NCBI GenBank assembly: GCA_014879535.1
Contig: JACSRX010000025.1
Span: 56,914-120,913, forward strand
Length of the DNA stretch: 64,000 bases
Reading direction: 5' to 3'
From: Chthoniobacterales bacterium
GTDB taxonomy: Bacteria > Verrucomicrobiota > Verrucomicrobiia > Chthoniobacterales > JACTMZ01
Numbering within the stretch: the stretch's first letter is position 1; each line of letters starts with the position of its first letter. The position numbers and the translations under genes are program-made. The notes beneath the pieces are model-generated. The model saw only the letters and a list, made by a program, of their open reading frames with translations. It made no database searches and was not told the DNA's origin. Positions 26,976 to 36,414 of the stretch are shown piece by piece.

Positions 26976-28916
26976 ATGCCGAAGAACAAGCGAGTCCGAC
27001 AACACCCCGCCGCCCACCGGGTTCGTTTGCTGCGCCCGCGCGCCCGGCGCCGCCGGCTGCGCCGCCAGCGGACCAGGAAACTCGGCCGCCTGATCACAGC
27101 CTGTTTCATCCTGTGGGCATTGATCGCCGCGTTCTATGCGGCTTGGGCATGGACATTCGACCTGCAGGCCGTCGGCCGGATTCCCGAGAGTTCGCTGGTC
27201 CTCGACCACCACGGCAAGGTTTACACGCGCCTCGCAGGCGAGAACCGCCGCACCGTTCCGCTGTCGAAGGTGAGCCCGTGGTTCGTCCGCGCCGTGATCG
27301 CGCGCGAAGACACGCGTTTTCTGCAGCACTTCGGCGTGGATCCCGTCGGAATCATCCGGGCCGCGGTCAGCAACATCGCGGCGGGTGGCGTCCGGCAGGG
27401 CGGCAGCACCCTCACCCAGCAACTCGCCCGCAACAGCTTCCCTCTCGGCGGCCAGACGATCCACCGCAAGATCCTTGAAGCCGCCTTGGCCATGCGCATG
27501 GAAAGCGTCCTGAGCAAGGACGACATCCTCACCCACTACATGAACCGGATTTACTTCGGAGCCGGCTTGTTCGGTGTCGAGACGGCAAGCCAAGCTTACT
27601 TTGGAAAGCCCGCCGCGGACATGTCGCTTGCGGAGTCGGCCCTGCTCGCGGGAATCATCCGCAGCCCCAACCGCCTTTCACCCTTCCGCGATCCGGAGGG
27701 CGCCATGCAACAGCGCAACCTCACCTTGCGGCAGATGGAGCATCAGGGGTTCATCTCGGAGCAGCAGTGCGCCGGGGCCACGCAGGAACCCCTCATCCTT
27801 GCCCGCGAGCGTCCCGCCCCGCCCCAGGAGGACTGGGCGATGGAACTGCTCTGGCGCGAACTCGAACGCGTGCTCCCCCAGGATGTGCTGGATTCCGCCG
27901 GACTCAAAATCCACACCACGCTCGACAACTCCATGCAGCGCACCGCCGTGCAGGCGGTCGAAGCCCAATTGACGGCGGTGGAGAACCGCGAAGGCTACCC
28001 GCATCCACGCAAAGCCGATGTCGCCTCCATCGATCCGAAAAACAGGACAGGCACACCGTATCTGCAGGCATGCGCCATGGCCTTGGACAGCCGCACGGGT
28101 GGAATCCGTGCGCTGGTCGGGGGCCGCGACTATTCCGCCAGCAAATACAACCGCGCGTATTTCGCGGAACGACAGGTGGGCTCGTCGGTCAAACCCTTCG
28201 TCTATGCGGTGGCTTTCGCGGGCGGCATGCAACCGGACGCGCCGATCAGCGACGACCGCATCGGCCCGGGTGAGTTGCCCAAGGCCTTCGGGGCCTACAA
28301 TCCCGCCAACAGCGACGACACCTATCGCGGCGCGCTCCCCGCCAAGGAAGGACTCGTGCTCTCCCGCAACACGATGAGCGTCCGCGTCGGCACCATTGCC
28401 GGCCTCGAAAGGGTTCGCGATGGCATCCTCGCCGCCGGACTCAGCCGCGATGTGCCGAGATTCCCCTCCATTTTTCTGGGTTCGTTCAGCGGAACACTCA
28501 AGGCGCTGACCACGGCTTATGCCGCATTGGCCAACGACGGCGTGACCCCGTCGCCCCACATCCTCGACAGCGTGGAGGATGCGCAGGGGCGCGTGCTTTA
28601 CCGCTACAAGGGATCGGCGCAGCGGATCCTGCCGGCCAAGGCGGCTCGCATGACCGCCGATGTGCTGGCCGAGGCCATGACGAGGGGAACCGGCGCGGTT
28701 GCCAGGTCCTTCGGCTACCGCGGCCACGCCGCGGGAAAAACCGGCACCACAAACGACTATCGCGATGCGTGGTTCATCGGGTTCGACGCTGAAACAACCT
28801 GTGGCGTCTGGGTCGGCTTCGACCAGCCGAAGAAGATCGTCGAGCGCGGATACGGCGCGACCCTCGCCCTCCCGATCTGGGTGAAGATCATGAACGCCTC
28901 GGATGCCGAGCGCTAA
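26976..28916 (+). CDS. Class A penicillin-binding protein (PBP1-type transglycosylase/transpeptidase)
   Basis: Polymerises and cross-links peptidoglycan at the inner membrane. 646 residues: a strongly basic cytoplasmic tail (about 1-38, twenty Arg/Lys), one transmembrane helix (about 38-60), a GT51 glycosyltransferase domain with AREDTRFLQHFGVD (catalytic Glu111), GGSTLTQQLARN and a later RKILEAALA, and a transpeptidase domain with SxxK at Ser403-Lys406 (SSVKP), an SRN motif (VLSRNTMS) and KTGTT at 588. All catalytic motifs are intact. Its stop overlaps the convergent trpD stop by 4 bases. Confidence 0.94.
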   Translation: MPKNKRVRQHPAAHRVRLLRPRARRRRLRRQRTRKLGRLITACFILWALIAAFYAAWAWTFDLQAVGRIPESSLVLDHHGKVYTRLAGENRRTVPLSKVSPWFVRAVIAREDTRFLQHFGVDPVGIIRAAVSNIAAGGVRQGGSTLTQQLARNSFPLGGQTIHRKILEAALAMRMESVLSKDDILTHYMNRIYFGAGLFGVETASQAYFGKPAADMSLAESALLAGIIRSPNRLSPFRDPEGAMQQRNLTLRQMEHQGFISEQQCAGATQEPLILARERPAPPQEDWAMELLWRELERVLPQDVLDSAGLKIHTTLDNSMQRTAVQAVEAQLTAVENREGYPHPRKADVASIDPKNRTGTPYLQACAMALDSRTGGIRALVGGRDYSASKYNRAYFAERQVGSSVKPFVYAVAFAGGMQPDAPISDDRIGPGELPKAFGAYNPANSDDTYRGALPAKEGLVLSRNTMSVRVGTIAGLERVRDGILAAGLSRDVPRFPSIFLGSFSGTLKALTTAYAALANDGVTPSPHILDSVEDAQGRVLYRYKGSAQRILPAKAARMTADVLAEAMTRGTGAVARSFGYRGHAAGKTGTTNDYRDAWFIGFDAETTCGVWVGFDQPKKIVERGYGATLALPIWVKIMNASDAER

Positions 28917-29953
28917 CCGCCTCCCGCCACGCGCCTCATGGTCGCGAGCACATCCCGGGCACTCCCCGAGTCGATTGCATCACCCGCCCGCGCCATGGCT
29001 TCCGGCCAATCTTCAGCCAAGCCAGCCACCCTCAAGGCGGCCGCGGAGTTGACCAGAACAATATCACGGGCACTCCCATGGCGGCGACCGTCCAGGATCT
29101 CCTCAAGGAAGGCGGCATTGCGCTCCGCGTCGCCCCCCCGCAGTTCCTCGATGTCACCCGGAGGCACTCCGAGATCGGCCTGCTGCAATTCACGGTGGGT
29201 GACATTTCCGCGTTGAACTTCCGCAACGAGCGTCGGACCCAACGTGGAGATCTCATCCATGACCGCCGTGCCCCCGGCGCTCCCGTGGACAATCCATGCG
29301 CTTTCGCGCTGCAACCCCGGCAGCACCTCGGCATAAAGCGGCAGCAATGCCTCGCTGAAAACGCCGGTCAATTGGTAGGCCGGACGGGCGGGATTGAGGA
29401 GCGGCCCGAGCATGTTGAAGATGGAGGGACTCCCGCGGGACGCCAAAATCTTGCGTGCAGGCGCCACGGATTTGAATGCCGGGTGGAACCGCGGGGCAAA
29501 GAGAAACACGGCACCCGCCTCCTCCAGCATCCCCTGCAACCGGTCCTCCGGGACATCCGGGGGCACGCCCAGCGCCTCGAGGACATCCGCGCCGCCACTT
29601 TGCGACGTGATGCCGCGATTGCCGTGTTTGACCAGACGCGCGCCGGCACCCGCGGCGACGAACATCACGGCGGTCGATATGTTGAAAAGGCCCAGACGGT
29701 CTCCACCGGTGCCGCAAACATCCAGAACCCCGCCGATTTCCGGTGTCACCGGAAACGGAACGGCACGATCGAGGAAGGCAAGTGCAAACAGTCGAATCTC
29801 ATGCGGCGACTCCCCGCGCTGGTGCAGGGCCTCGAGAAAGTCGGCCTTCTCCTCGTCGCCCGCTCGTCCCCCGAGCAATTCCCCGACGATGGATCCGACG
29901 GCTGCGGCATCAAGCTTTCCTCCCGAACGGATCCATGAAGTCCACTCGTTCAT
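28913..29953 (-). CDS. trpD: Anthranilate phosphoribosyltransferase
   Basis: Transfers phosphoribose from PRPP to anthranilate in tryptophan synthesis. 346 residues from ATG 29953, preceded by AAAGGTGG. Conserved motifs: DVCGTGGD (PRPP binding), FNISTAVMFVAAGAG, VKHGNRGITSQSGGADVLEALG, PARKILASRGSPSIFNMLGPLLNPA and HGSAGGTAVMDEIS. The start overlaps the aroD stop as ATGA, so the two aromatic-pathway genes are translationally coupled. No other trp gene is in the window. Confidence 0.95.
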   Translation of the reverse strand: MNEWTSWIRSGGKLDAAAVGSIVGELLGGRAGDEEKADFLEALHQRGESPHEIRLFALAFLDRAVPFPVTPEIGGVLDVCGTGGDRLGLFNISTAVMFVAAGAGARLVKHGNRGITSQSGGADVLEALGVPPDVPEDRLQGMLEEAGAVFLFAPRFHPAFKSVAPARKILASRGSPSIFNMLGPLLNPARPAYQLTGVFSEALLPLYAEVLPGLQRESAWIVHGSAGGTAVMDEISTLGPTLVAEVQRGNVTHRELQQADLGVPPGDIEELRGGDAERNAAFLEEILDGRRHGSARDIVLVNSAAALRVAGLAEDWPEAMARAGDAIDSGSARDVLATMRRVAGGG

Positions 29954-30630
29954 GGAACCACCTTTCCAAGCAATGCCGCCAACTCGGCGGCCGGCCATTG
30001 GCCTTCGACCTGCGGGGATCCGAGATAGCCGTAATTGAGGCGCGACCCGGCGGCCGCCAACGCGAGGCGGGAAACCCTCCCCAGCGGCCCCATGCCCATC
30101 GTGGCCAGTGGCCGGCGCGCGTTCGCCTGCAACTGCAGCAGCAAGACCAGGTCCCGGGGCCCCCGCAGGTGCGTCGCGATCTTCACGATGTCAGCCCCCG
30201 CAGCGGCAGCCCTGGCCGTGACGCGCCGCAACGCGGCAAGGTCCGGGGTCGCGCGGAAGTTGTGGAAAGAAATGATGCAAGGCGCGCCCCGGCGTTTCGC
30301 CTCCGCGAGAACACCCTGCATGGGCGCAGCCGAACGCAGTTCCACATCGATCGCCGAGGCCCATGGAAGCAGCTGCTCGAACAAACGGACGCGCTCGGTG
30401 GCACGGAGATTTCCCGCCCCTCCTTCCGCGGGATGGCGGACGGTGAGGAGCACGGGAACACGCAAACGTTCAAGCCGGCGCGGCAGCCCCGAGACACACG
30501 CAGCCAGGCAATCCGCGCGGATCTCGACGAAGTCGAGTGCACCCGGCCGCAGCCGCGCGGCGACCTGCAGCCCCAGCGGCGTGTGCGCCGTGGCCACGAC
30601 CGCCGCTGTTGGCTTTTTCTTCAGTTTCAT
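29950..30630 (-). CDS. aroD: 3-dehydroquinate dehydratase, type I
   Basis: Third step of the shikimate pathway, via a Schiff-base lysine. 226 residues from ATG 30630; the longer upstream reading lacks family character. LDFVEIRADC carries the substrate-binding Glu/Arg, TVRHPAEGG the Arg, His123 in ISFHNF is the general acid-base and Lys150 in ADIVKIATH is the Schiff-base residue. The C-terminus has MGMGPLGRVSRL. It overlaps trpD by 4 bases. Type I, not the small type II AroQ. Confidence 0.92.
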   Translation of the reverse strand: MKLKKKPTAAVVATAHTPLGLQVAARLRPGALDFVEIRADCLAACVSGLPRRLERLRVPVLLTVRHPAEGGAGNLRATERVRLFEQLLPWASAIDVELRSAAPMQGVLAEAKRRGAPCIISFHNFRATPDLAALRRVTARAAAAGADIVKIATHLRGPRDLVLLLQLQANARRPLATMGMGPLGRVSRLALAAAGSRLNYGYLGSPQVEGQWPAAELAALLGKVVP

Positions 30631-30672
30631 GAGAATTTGCACGATACATAAGAGGTTCGGGCGTTTTCCGCC

Positions 30673-32094
30673 ATGCGGAATTGGCAACCGGGCGACACGG
30701 ACATGATTTCGCGCAGGCAGGAACTTTCATTGCAATTCAACCAGATTGCCGACGGGGCGGTTTTGGCCCTCAGCCTGCTCCTCGGATACGGGCTGCGGAG
30801 ATCCCAGATCATCGACTTCGATGTTCTCCCCCAAGTGCCGCCACTCGAAGGTTTCCTGTGGATATTCCTCGTGGTGGTGCTCTTCGGTCCCCTGCTCCTC
30901 GAGATGCAGGGCTTCTACCAATACCCGCTCGAGAAAACGATCCGGCGTTCGTTGGGCCAGATCGCCTACTCGGGCGTTTGGCTCGGCCTCATCCTCGGAG
31001 CCTGCGTGGTTTTCCTGAGGCTGGACATCCCGAGCCGCTCGGCCTTCCTGCTTTTCATCCTGTTCGCGCCGCTGGGGCTGCTTTTGCGCGAGGCGGTTTA
31101 CCGGGCGATCTACCTCCGTCGCCTGCGCCGGGGCGGCCACGGGGAAAGCATCATTCTTGTCGGCACAGAGTCCAAGATGGACACCCTCGTGGAGAACCTC
31201 TCCGCCGCGCAGCGTCTGGAATTGAACGTGGTAGAGCGTGTCGACCTCCAGAAACAGCCGGTGGCCGACTTGGTCGACGCCATGCATCGGAGCAATGTCG
31301 GCCGCGTCCTCATCGCACTCGGGCCCCAGGAATCCGCGCAACTGCAGAGCGCCATCACAGCCTGCGAGACCGAGGGCGTTGAGGCCTGGGTTTCCGTCGA
31401 CTTCATCCGCCCCTCCATCGCCCGCCCGACCTACGACTCCCTCGGCCCGACACCCATGCTGGTCTTCCGCGTCACGCCCGATCTTTCATGGGCGCTTCTG
31501 GTCAAGAACGTGATGGACCGTCTCGGCGCACTGCTCGGGCTGCTGATCCTCTCGCCCGCCCTCGTTGCCATCGCCGCAGCGGTCAGGGCCAGTTCCCCCG
31601 GCCCGGTCATTTTCAAGCAGCAGCGCGCCGGCCGCCACGGAAAACCGTTCACGATGTATAAGTTCCGATCGATGCGCAGCGGCGCGGAGATGGAGCAGGA
31701 GGAGTTGCGGAGTTTCAACCAAATGAGCGGGCCGGTCTTCAAAATCGAAAATGACCCGCGCGTCACCGTCTTCGGGGGCTGGTTGCGGCGGACAAGCCTT
31801 GATGAACTGCCCCAACTGTTCAACGTCCTCATGGGCGACATGAGCCTCGTCGGACCGCGCCCGCTGCCCATCTACGAGGTGGACAACTTCAAACTCACCG
31901 CCCACCGCAGGCGCCTGAGCATGAAGCCCGGACTGACCTGCCTGTGGCAGATCAGCGGACGCAACATCGTGCGCAATTTCGACGACTGGGTGCGGCTTGA
32001 TGTCGAATACATCGACAACTGGTCGCTCTGGCTCGACCTCAGCATCCTCCTGCGCACGGTGCCGGTGGTCCTTTTTGGAAAAGGTGCACATTGA
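30673..32094 (+). CDS. Polyprenyl glycosylphosphotransferase (exopolysaccharide initiation)
   Basis: Starts a surface polysaccharide by moving a sugar 1-phosphate from a nucleotide sugar to undecaprenyl phosphate. 473 residues: four N-terminal transmembrane helices (about 20-150), a central Rossmann-like CoA-binding-type domain (ESIILVGTESKMDTL), a fifth hydrophobic segment, and a C-terminal catalytic domain with FKQQRAGRHGKPFTMYKFRSM, RRTSLDELPQLFNVLMGDMSLVGPRP and GLTCLWQISGR. This is the WbaP/CpsE type. ATG 30703 is an equally possible start. Neighbouring UDP-glucuronate decarboxylase suggests a xylose- or glucuronate-containing polymer. Confidence 0.93.
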   Translation: MRNWQPGDTDMISRRQELSLQFNQIADGAVLALSLLLGYGLRRSQIIDFDVLPQVPPLEGFLWIFLVVVLFGPLLLEMQGFYQYPLEKTIRRSLGQIAYSGVWLGLILGACVVFLRLDIPSRSAFLLFILFAPLGLLLREAVYRAIYLRRLRRGGHGESIILVGTESKMDTLVENLSAAQRLELNVVERVDLQKQPVADLVDAMHRSNVGRVLIALGPQESAQLQSAITACETEGVEAWVSVDFIRPSIARPTYDSLGPTPMLVFRVTPDLSWALLVKNVMDRLGALLGLLILSPALVAIAAAVRASSPGPVIFKQQRAGRHGKPFTMYKFRSMRSGAEMEQEELRSFNQMSGPVFKIENDPRVTVFGGWLRRTSLDELPQLFNVLMGDMSLVGPRPLPIYEVDNFKLTAHRRRLSMKPGLTCLWQISGRNIVRNFDDWVRLDVEYIDNWSLWLDLSILLRTVPVVLFGKGAH

Positions 32095-32145
32095 TGCGGA
32101 AGTTCTCGAAACCCTCGCGCCGTTCTGCTTAGATTGGTTTTTTCA

Positions 32146-33111
32146 ATGTCTTCCGCAGCATCGACCAAACCCGTATCTCTCGTCACCGGCGGCGCCGGTT
32201 TTCTCGGCTCCCATCTCTGCGACCGGTTGCTGTCGGAAGGCCATCGTGTCATCGCCATCGACAACCTCATCACCGGCAGCATCGAGAATATCGCCCACCT
32301 CGCCGGCAATCCGGACTTCCGCTACATCAAGCAGGACGTCACGCAGTATCTCTACATCCCCGACGCGCTGGATTACATTTTTCACATGGCCTCGCCGGCC
32401 AGCCCGATCGACTACCTCGAGTTGCCCATTCAGACCATGAAGGTCGGCGCGCTCGGCACGCACAACGCCTTGGGGCTGGCACGCGCGAAGAACGCCGCCC
32501 TCCTGCTGGCCTCCACCTCCGAATGTTACGGCGACCCCCTGGTTCACCCCCAGACCGAGGACTACTGGGGGAATGTGAATCCGATCGGGCCGCGGGGGGT
32601 TTATGATGAGGCGAAGAGGTTCGCCGAGGCCCTGACCATGGCCTACCACCGCTTCCACAAGGTCGACACCAAGATCGTGCGGATCTTCAACACCTACGGT
32701 CCCCGCATGCGCCTGCGCGACGGCCGGGTGGTGCCGGCTTTCATCGGCCAGGCACTCACGGGCCAGCCGATCACGGTGTTCGGGGACGGATCCCAAACGC
32801 GCAGCTTTTGCTACGTCGCCGATTTGATCGACGGCATCTTCCGCCTTATGATGAGCGGATTTCACGAGCCCGTGAACATCGGCAACCCGCACGAAATGAC
32901 GATCAAGCAATTCGCCGAGAGAATCCGTGACCGCGTCGCCCCGGGCGCCGAGATCGTCTACAAGCCGCTGCCTGTGGATGATCCGAAAGTGCGCCAACCT
33001 GACATCTCCCGCGCCCGCCGCGAACTCGGCTGGGAACCCAAGGTGAGTTTTGACGAAGGCATCACCCGGACGATAGAATATTTCCGCGGTCGCGTCACTG
33101 CAGCCGCCTGA
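32146..33111 (+). CDS. UDP-glucuronic acid decarboxylase (UDP-xylose synthase)
   Basis: Short-chain dehydrogenase family enzyme that converts UDP-glucuronate to UDP-xylose with bound NAD. 321 residues from ATG 32146 (a TTG at 32134 is in frame but less likely). [10 protein letters not shown] at 15-24 binds NAD; Thr/Ser-Glu (STSECYGD) and Tyr153-Lys157 (GVYDEAKR) form the active site. [12 protein letters not shown] and [10 protein letters not shown] are typical of UXS. It lies downstream of the polysaccharide-initiating transferase and 14 bases upstream of the Amuc_1102-like gene, so the pilus operon may be read from here. Confidence 0.93.
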   Translation: MSSAASTKPVSLVTGGAGFLGSHLCDRLLSEGHRVIAIDNLITGSIENIAHLAGNPDFRYIKQDVTQYLYIPDALDYIFHMASPASPIDYLELPIQTMKVGALGTHNALGLARAKNAALLLASTSECYGDPLVHPQTEDYWGNVNPIGPRGVYDEAKRFAEALTMAYHRFHKVDTKIVRIFNTYGPRMRLRDGRVVPAFIGQALTGQPITVFGDGSQTRSFCYVADLIDGIFRLMMSGFHEPVNIGNPHEMTIKQFAERIRDRVAPGAEIVYKPLPVDDPKVRQPDISRARRELGWEPKVSFDEGITRTIEYFRGRVTAAA

Positions 33112-33125
33112 CACCCCCTACGAAC

Positions 33126-33752
33126 ATGACGACAAGAAATCTCCTGGCTGCCTCTTTGCTGGCGGCATTCCTCACGGCGGCGGCACAATCCCAGCCGATC
33201 AACACCGAGTTCAAAATCACCAAAATCACCCCGGACCTGGTGACCACCCCCGACTACTCCTTCAGCTTCGGACCCAAAGGCAAAAAAGTCGCAAAGAACA
33301 AGAACTTCCTTGAGGTGGAAGTCTCGTTCGACTGGCAACCACGCGCTGCGAAGCCCGAATTTCTCGACGAACTCACCTTCAACTACTACATCCTCCTGAA
33401 CAACAAGGACCGTGAAAACCCCCAAGGCACACTTCTGGTTGGTTCGGTCACCCACGCCGCCATCCCTCAAGCCAAGGCCATGAACTCGGTCATGTATGTC
33501 AGCCCGCGCACCTTGGAACGCTTCTTTGCCGGCAAGCTTCCCAACAACGCCAGCGCCGCCATCGTGGATGTCGGCGTCACGATCACCAAGCAGGGCCAAC
33601 TTGTGGCAGAAGGAAGTTGGAAAGGAAAGGGCCAGTGGTGGGCATCCATGCAGCAGGTCAGCGGTTATGTCCTGAACAAGAACGAAACTCCATTTGCCCC
33701 CTTGGCATGGGATTACTACGAGGCCATCAAAGCACGGCCAGCCGGGATGTAA
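33126..33752 (+). CDS. Amuc_1102-like pilus-cluster secreted protein
   Basis: 208 residues with a signal peptide (MTTRNLLAASLLAAFLTAAAQSQ, cut near 20-23). The mature protein is beta-rich (FLEVEVSFDWQPRAAKPEFLDELTF, YYILLNN, IVDVGVTITKQGQLVAEGSW) with several Trp residues in the last third (KGQWWASM). Its size, secretion and place as first gene before a PilM-like protein match Amuc_1102 of Akkermansia, an OB-like secreted protein of the Amuc_1098-1102 cluster. The assignment relies mainly on gene order, so homology should be confirmed. Confidence 0.72.
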   Translation: MTTRNLLAASLLAAFLTAAAQSQPINTEFKITKITPDLVTTPDYSFSFGPKGKKVAKNKNFLEVEVSFDWQPRAAKPEFLDELTFNYYILLNNKDRENPQGTLLVGSVTHAAIPQAKAMNSVMYVSPRTLERFFAGKLPNNASAAIVDVGVTITKQGQLVAEGSWKGKGQWWASMQQVSGYVLNKNETPFAPLAWDYYEAIKARPAGM

Positions 33753-33789
33753 TCCCCTCCTGACACACCCCCTCCCACCAGACCACGCC

Positions 33790-35532
33790 ATGGCCCATCC
33801 TTCCAGTGTAGCCGCCCTCAACCTCGGCATGCAGTCCGTCACCATGGCGATCTTCGAGGCGTCCGACGGAGGGCTCTCACTTTCGAGGTTTGCACGGGCC
33901 GAACTCGTTGCAGACCCTGTTGCCGACGCAAGCCGGAACGGGCAGCTCGGCATCGTGCTGTCCGAGTTGCGCACCAAACTGCAATGGACCGGAGGCACCG
34001 TCGCCTGTGCCGTGCCGTCCCAAGGGGTCTTTGCACGCTTCGTCAAGATTCCCAAGGTCGAGGCCGACAAGGTCGAGCAGATGCTGCATTTCGAGGCGCA
34101 ACAGAATGTTCCCTACCCCATCGAGGATGTGTCCTGGGGATACCAAGTTCTGCCTGAGTCCGAGCCGGATTCGCTGGGCGCCCTCATTCTCGCCACCAAG
34201 CTGGACCAGTTGGAAGCCACTGTCGGAGCCATGAGTTCCGCTGGATTGACTCCCGACCTCATCGACACCTCCCCGGTCGCCCTCTACAACGCTTTTCGCT
34301 TCAATTATCCGGAGTTGGAAGGCTGCTCGCTCTTGATCGACATCGGGGCACGCGCCACCAACCTGCTTTTCATCGAGGGCAACCACCTTTTCATCCGCAC
34401 GCTGCCTGTCGGCGGAAGCTCCATCACCAGCGCCCTCCAGAAACGCTTTGAGGGACGCGCATTTTCGGAAATCGAGGACATCAAGCGCGTCGATGCCTTC
34501 ATCCCTCCTCCGGGCAACTACAGCGGAGGGAAAAGCGCAGAGGCTGCGGAGATCGGGAAAATCGCCCGCACGGTGATGACCCGCATCCACAACGAAATCA
34601 CCCGCTCCATCACGTTCTACCGGACCAACCAGCACGGTTCCGCCCCGATGCGAGTGTTTCTTGCTGGCGGCGGCGTCACGCTCCCCTACACACTCGAGTT
34701 TTTCAACGAGAAGCTCTCGCTGCCCATTGAGTTTTTCAATTCTCTTCGCCGGGTCAGCGTCGCACCCTCTGTGGATCAGGCGGAACTGCGACCTCTTGTC
34801 CACTGCCTCGGCGAATGCACAGGCGTTGCCCTCCGGGAAATCGTCGGGGATTGCCCCCTTGAGATCTCGCTGAAGGCGCCTTCCTTGGAGCGCGCCAAAG
34901 CCGACCACGCCCGGCGGCCATTCCTGATCGCCGCCGCTGCCCTGCTGGTGGGCACAATCGGGCTTGCCGCCCTGTATTACCAGACCGCGACGCAACGGAT
35001 CGCCGCGCTCAATGCGGAAATCTCAGCCCAAGCTGCCCCGCTCACCGGCTTCAAAACCCAACTCGACACGCTGAGTGCAGAGCGAAAAGCACTGATGGCA
35101 GAGGCCGCGGACCTCGCGGCTGCCCCCGTGCTGCGCAGTGCTTGGGCATCCCTCATCAACGAACTCAATGCCAAGCTGCCCGAGCGCAACATTTGGATCA
35201 CTCGACTGCGTCCCATGGTAGGCACCAGAATTCTGGAACCCGATCCAAGCAAACCCGGATGGGCCCAGACTTCAGGCAAGGATGGGGCCGAATCCAGCGA
35301 AAGCCAGCCCGGCGCCATCACGGCCTTGGTCATTGATGGTCTCTATCTGGAGAATGAAGGCGGCCCGGCCGTTGTCGATGGCTTCGTCGAAGCCCTGGCC
35401 GGCTCACCCCTGTTCGACATCACCGAGCAAAACAAAGCATCCGTCGTCCAGTTGCGCGCCACCCAGAGCGGCAACGCCTGGGCGTATGACTACAAGCTGA
35501 TCCTGCCACTGGCTCGACCCCTCCCCCTTTGA
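33790..35532 (+). CDS. PilM-PilN fusion, Amuc_1101-like pilus assembly protein
   Basis: 580 residues. Residues 1 to about 365 form an actin-like PilM ATPase: NLGMQSVTMAIF, KIPKVEADKVEQMLHFEAQQNVPY, LLIDIGARATNLLFIEG and a later VFLAGGGVTLP (adenosine loop). A transmembrane helix follows at about 376-397. The last 180 residues look like PilN: a coiled-coil stretch (LNAEISAQAAPLTGFKTQLD) and WASLINELNAKLPERNIWITRLR. In classic type IV pili these are two proteins; here they are one, linking the cytoplasmic ring to the periplasm. I start at ATG 33790; a longer reading upstream has no PilM character. The stop overlaps the next start (TGATG). Confidence 0.85.
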   Translation: MAHPSSVAALNLGMQSVTMAIFEASDGGLSLSRFARAELVADPVADASRNGQLGIVLSELRTKLQWTGGTVACAVPSQGVFARFVKIPKVEADKVEQMLHFEAQQNVPYPIEDVSWGYQVLPESEPDSLGALILATKLDQLEATVGAMSSAGLTPDLIDTSPVALYNAFRFNYPELEGCSLLIDIGARATNLLFIEGNHLFIRTLPVGGSSITSALQKRFEGRAFSEIEDIKRVDAFIPPPGNYSGGKSAEAAEIGKIARTVMTRIHNEITRSITFYRTNQHGSAPMRVFLAGGGVTLPYTLEFFNEKLSLPIEFFNSLRRVSVAPSVDQAELRPLVHCLGECTGVALREIVGDCPLEISLKAPSLERAKADHARRPFLIAAAALLVGTIGLAALYYQTATQRIAALNAEISAQAAPLTGFKTQLDTLSAERKALMAEAADLAAAPVLRSAWASLINELNAKLPERNIWITRLRPMVGTRILEPDPSKPGWAQTSGKDGAESSESQPGAITALVIDGLYLENEGGPAVVDGFVEALAGSPLFDITEQNKASVVQLRATQSGNAWAYDYKLILPLARPLPL

Positions 35533-36404
35533 TGAACTGGTTCAAAGCAAACCCATTTATCGGCGGCCTCGCCGTCGCCACCGCAGCGCTCGTGCTTGTG
35601 GCGGGATATCTCCTTCTCGAAACGCAAGCCCGGTATTCTGAGCAGGCAACCCTGTTTGAAGGGCAAAAGGCGACCCTTGAGCAACTCCAGCGCAACAAGC
35701 CCTTCCCCAACGAGGCGAATGTTCGCGCCATGCAGGCGGAGCATGATGAGGCTCTTGAAATCCTGAAGCAAATCGGTGAAACCGTCCGCGTGGATGCACC
35801 TGCGACCACCCCGCAGGGATTCCAAGATGTTCTCCGCAGCAAGGTCAGCGACATCACTGCCAACGCGCAGAAGAATGGCGTAACCCTCGGAGACAATTTC
35901 TACCTCGGTTTCGAGGAATACGAGACCAAGCTTCCGTCGGCGGAAGCCGCCCCGCAACTCGCCCTGCAATTGGCCTCAATCCACAATGTGGCATCCATCC
36001 TGATCGACTCCAAGGTTCGTGGAATCAACTCGATTCACAGGATGGCGCTCCCCGGCGAAAGCACCCCGGAGTCTCCCGGCCGCGGCACCAGAACCAGAGG
36101 ATCCGGCAATTCAGAGCTGCCCGACCTCAGGCTGGCGCCATTCGAGGTCAATTTCGAGGCCGACCAATCGCACTTCCATATGGCTTTCAACCGCATCCTC
36201 GAGGCTAAGCCCTCCATTTTTGTGCGTCTTGTCGGCGTCACCAATTCCTCCCCGCAGCCCCCCAAAAAGGACGGCGAAGAGGATGTCCCCGCTTCCGACC
36301 AACCGTCGCAGAGTGTGATCAGGCCGGTCGTCGGACAAGAACACCTCATCATCAACCTCCAACTGGCCTCGATCTCAGCAAGCGGGCTGCAGGCGGGGAA
36401 ATAA
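35532..36404 (+). CDS. PilO-like, Amuc_1100-family pilus protein
   Basis: 290 residues: a short cytoplasmic N-terminus (MNWFKANPF), one transmembrane helix at about 11-29 (GGLAVATAALVLVAGYLLL), a predicted coiled coil at about 33-85 (QATLFEGQKATLEQLQRN), then an alpha/beta region with a low-complexity Pro/Ser/Arg loop near 175-195. This bitopic layout, size and position after PilM/N match PilO and Amuc_1100 (317 residues), the exported Akkermansia protein with host-interaction reports. Coupled to the upstream gene by TGATG and 10 bases from the next gene. Confidence 0.78.
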   Translation: MNWFKANPFIGGLAVATAALVLVAGYLLLETQARYSEQATLFEGQKATLEQLQRNKPFPNEANVRAMQAEHDEALEILKQIGETVRVDAPATTPQGFQDVLRSKVSDITANAQKNGVTLGDNFYLGFEEYETKLPSAEAAPQLALQLASIHNVASILIDSKVRGINSIHRMALPGESTPESPGRGTRTRGSGNSELPDLRLAPFEVNFEADQSHFHMAFNRILEAKPSIFVRLVGVTNSSPQPPKKDGEEDVPASDQPSQSVIRPVVGQEHLIINLQLASISASGLQAGK

Positions 36405-36414
36405 ACGGACGGCC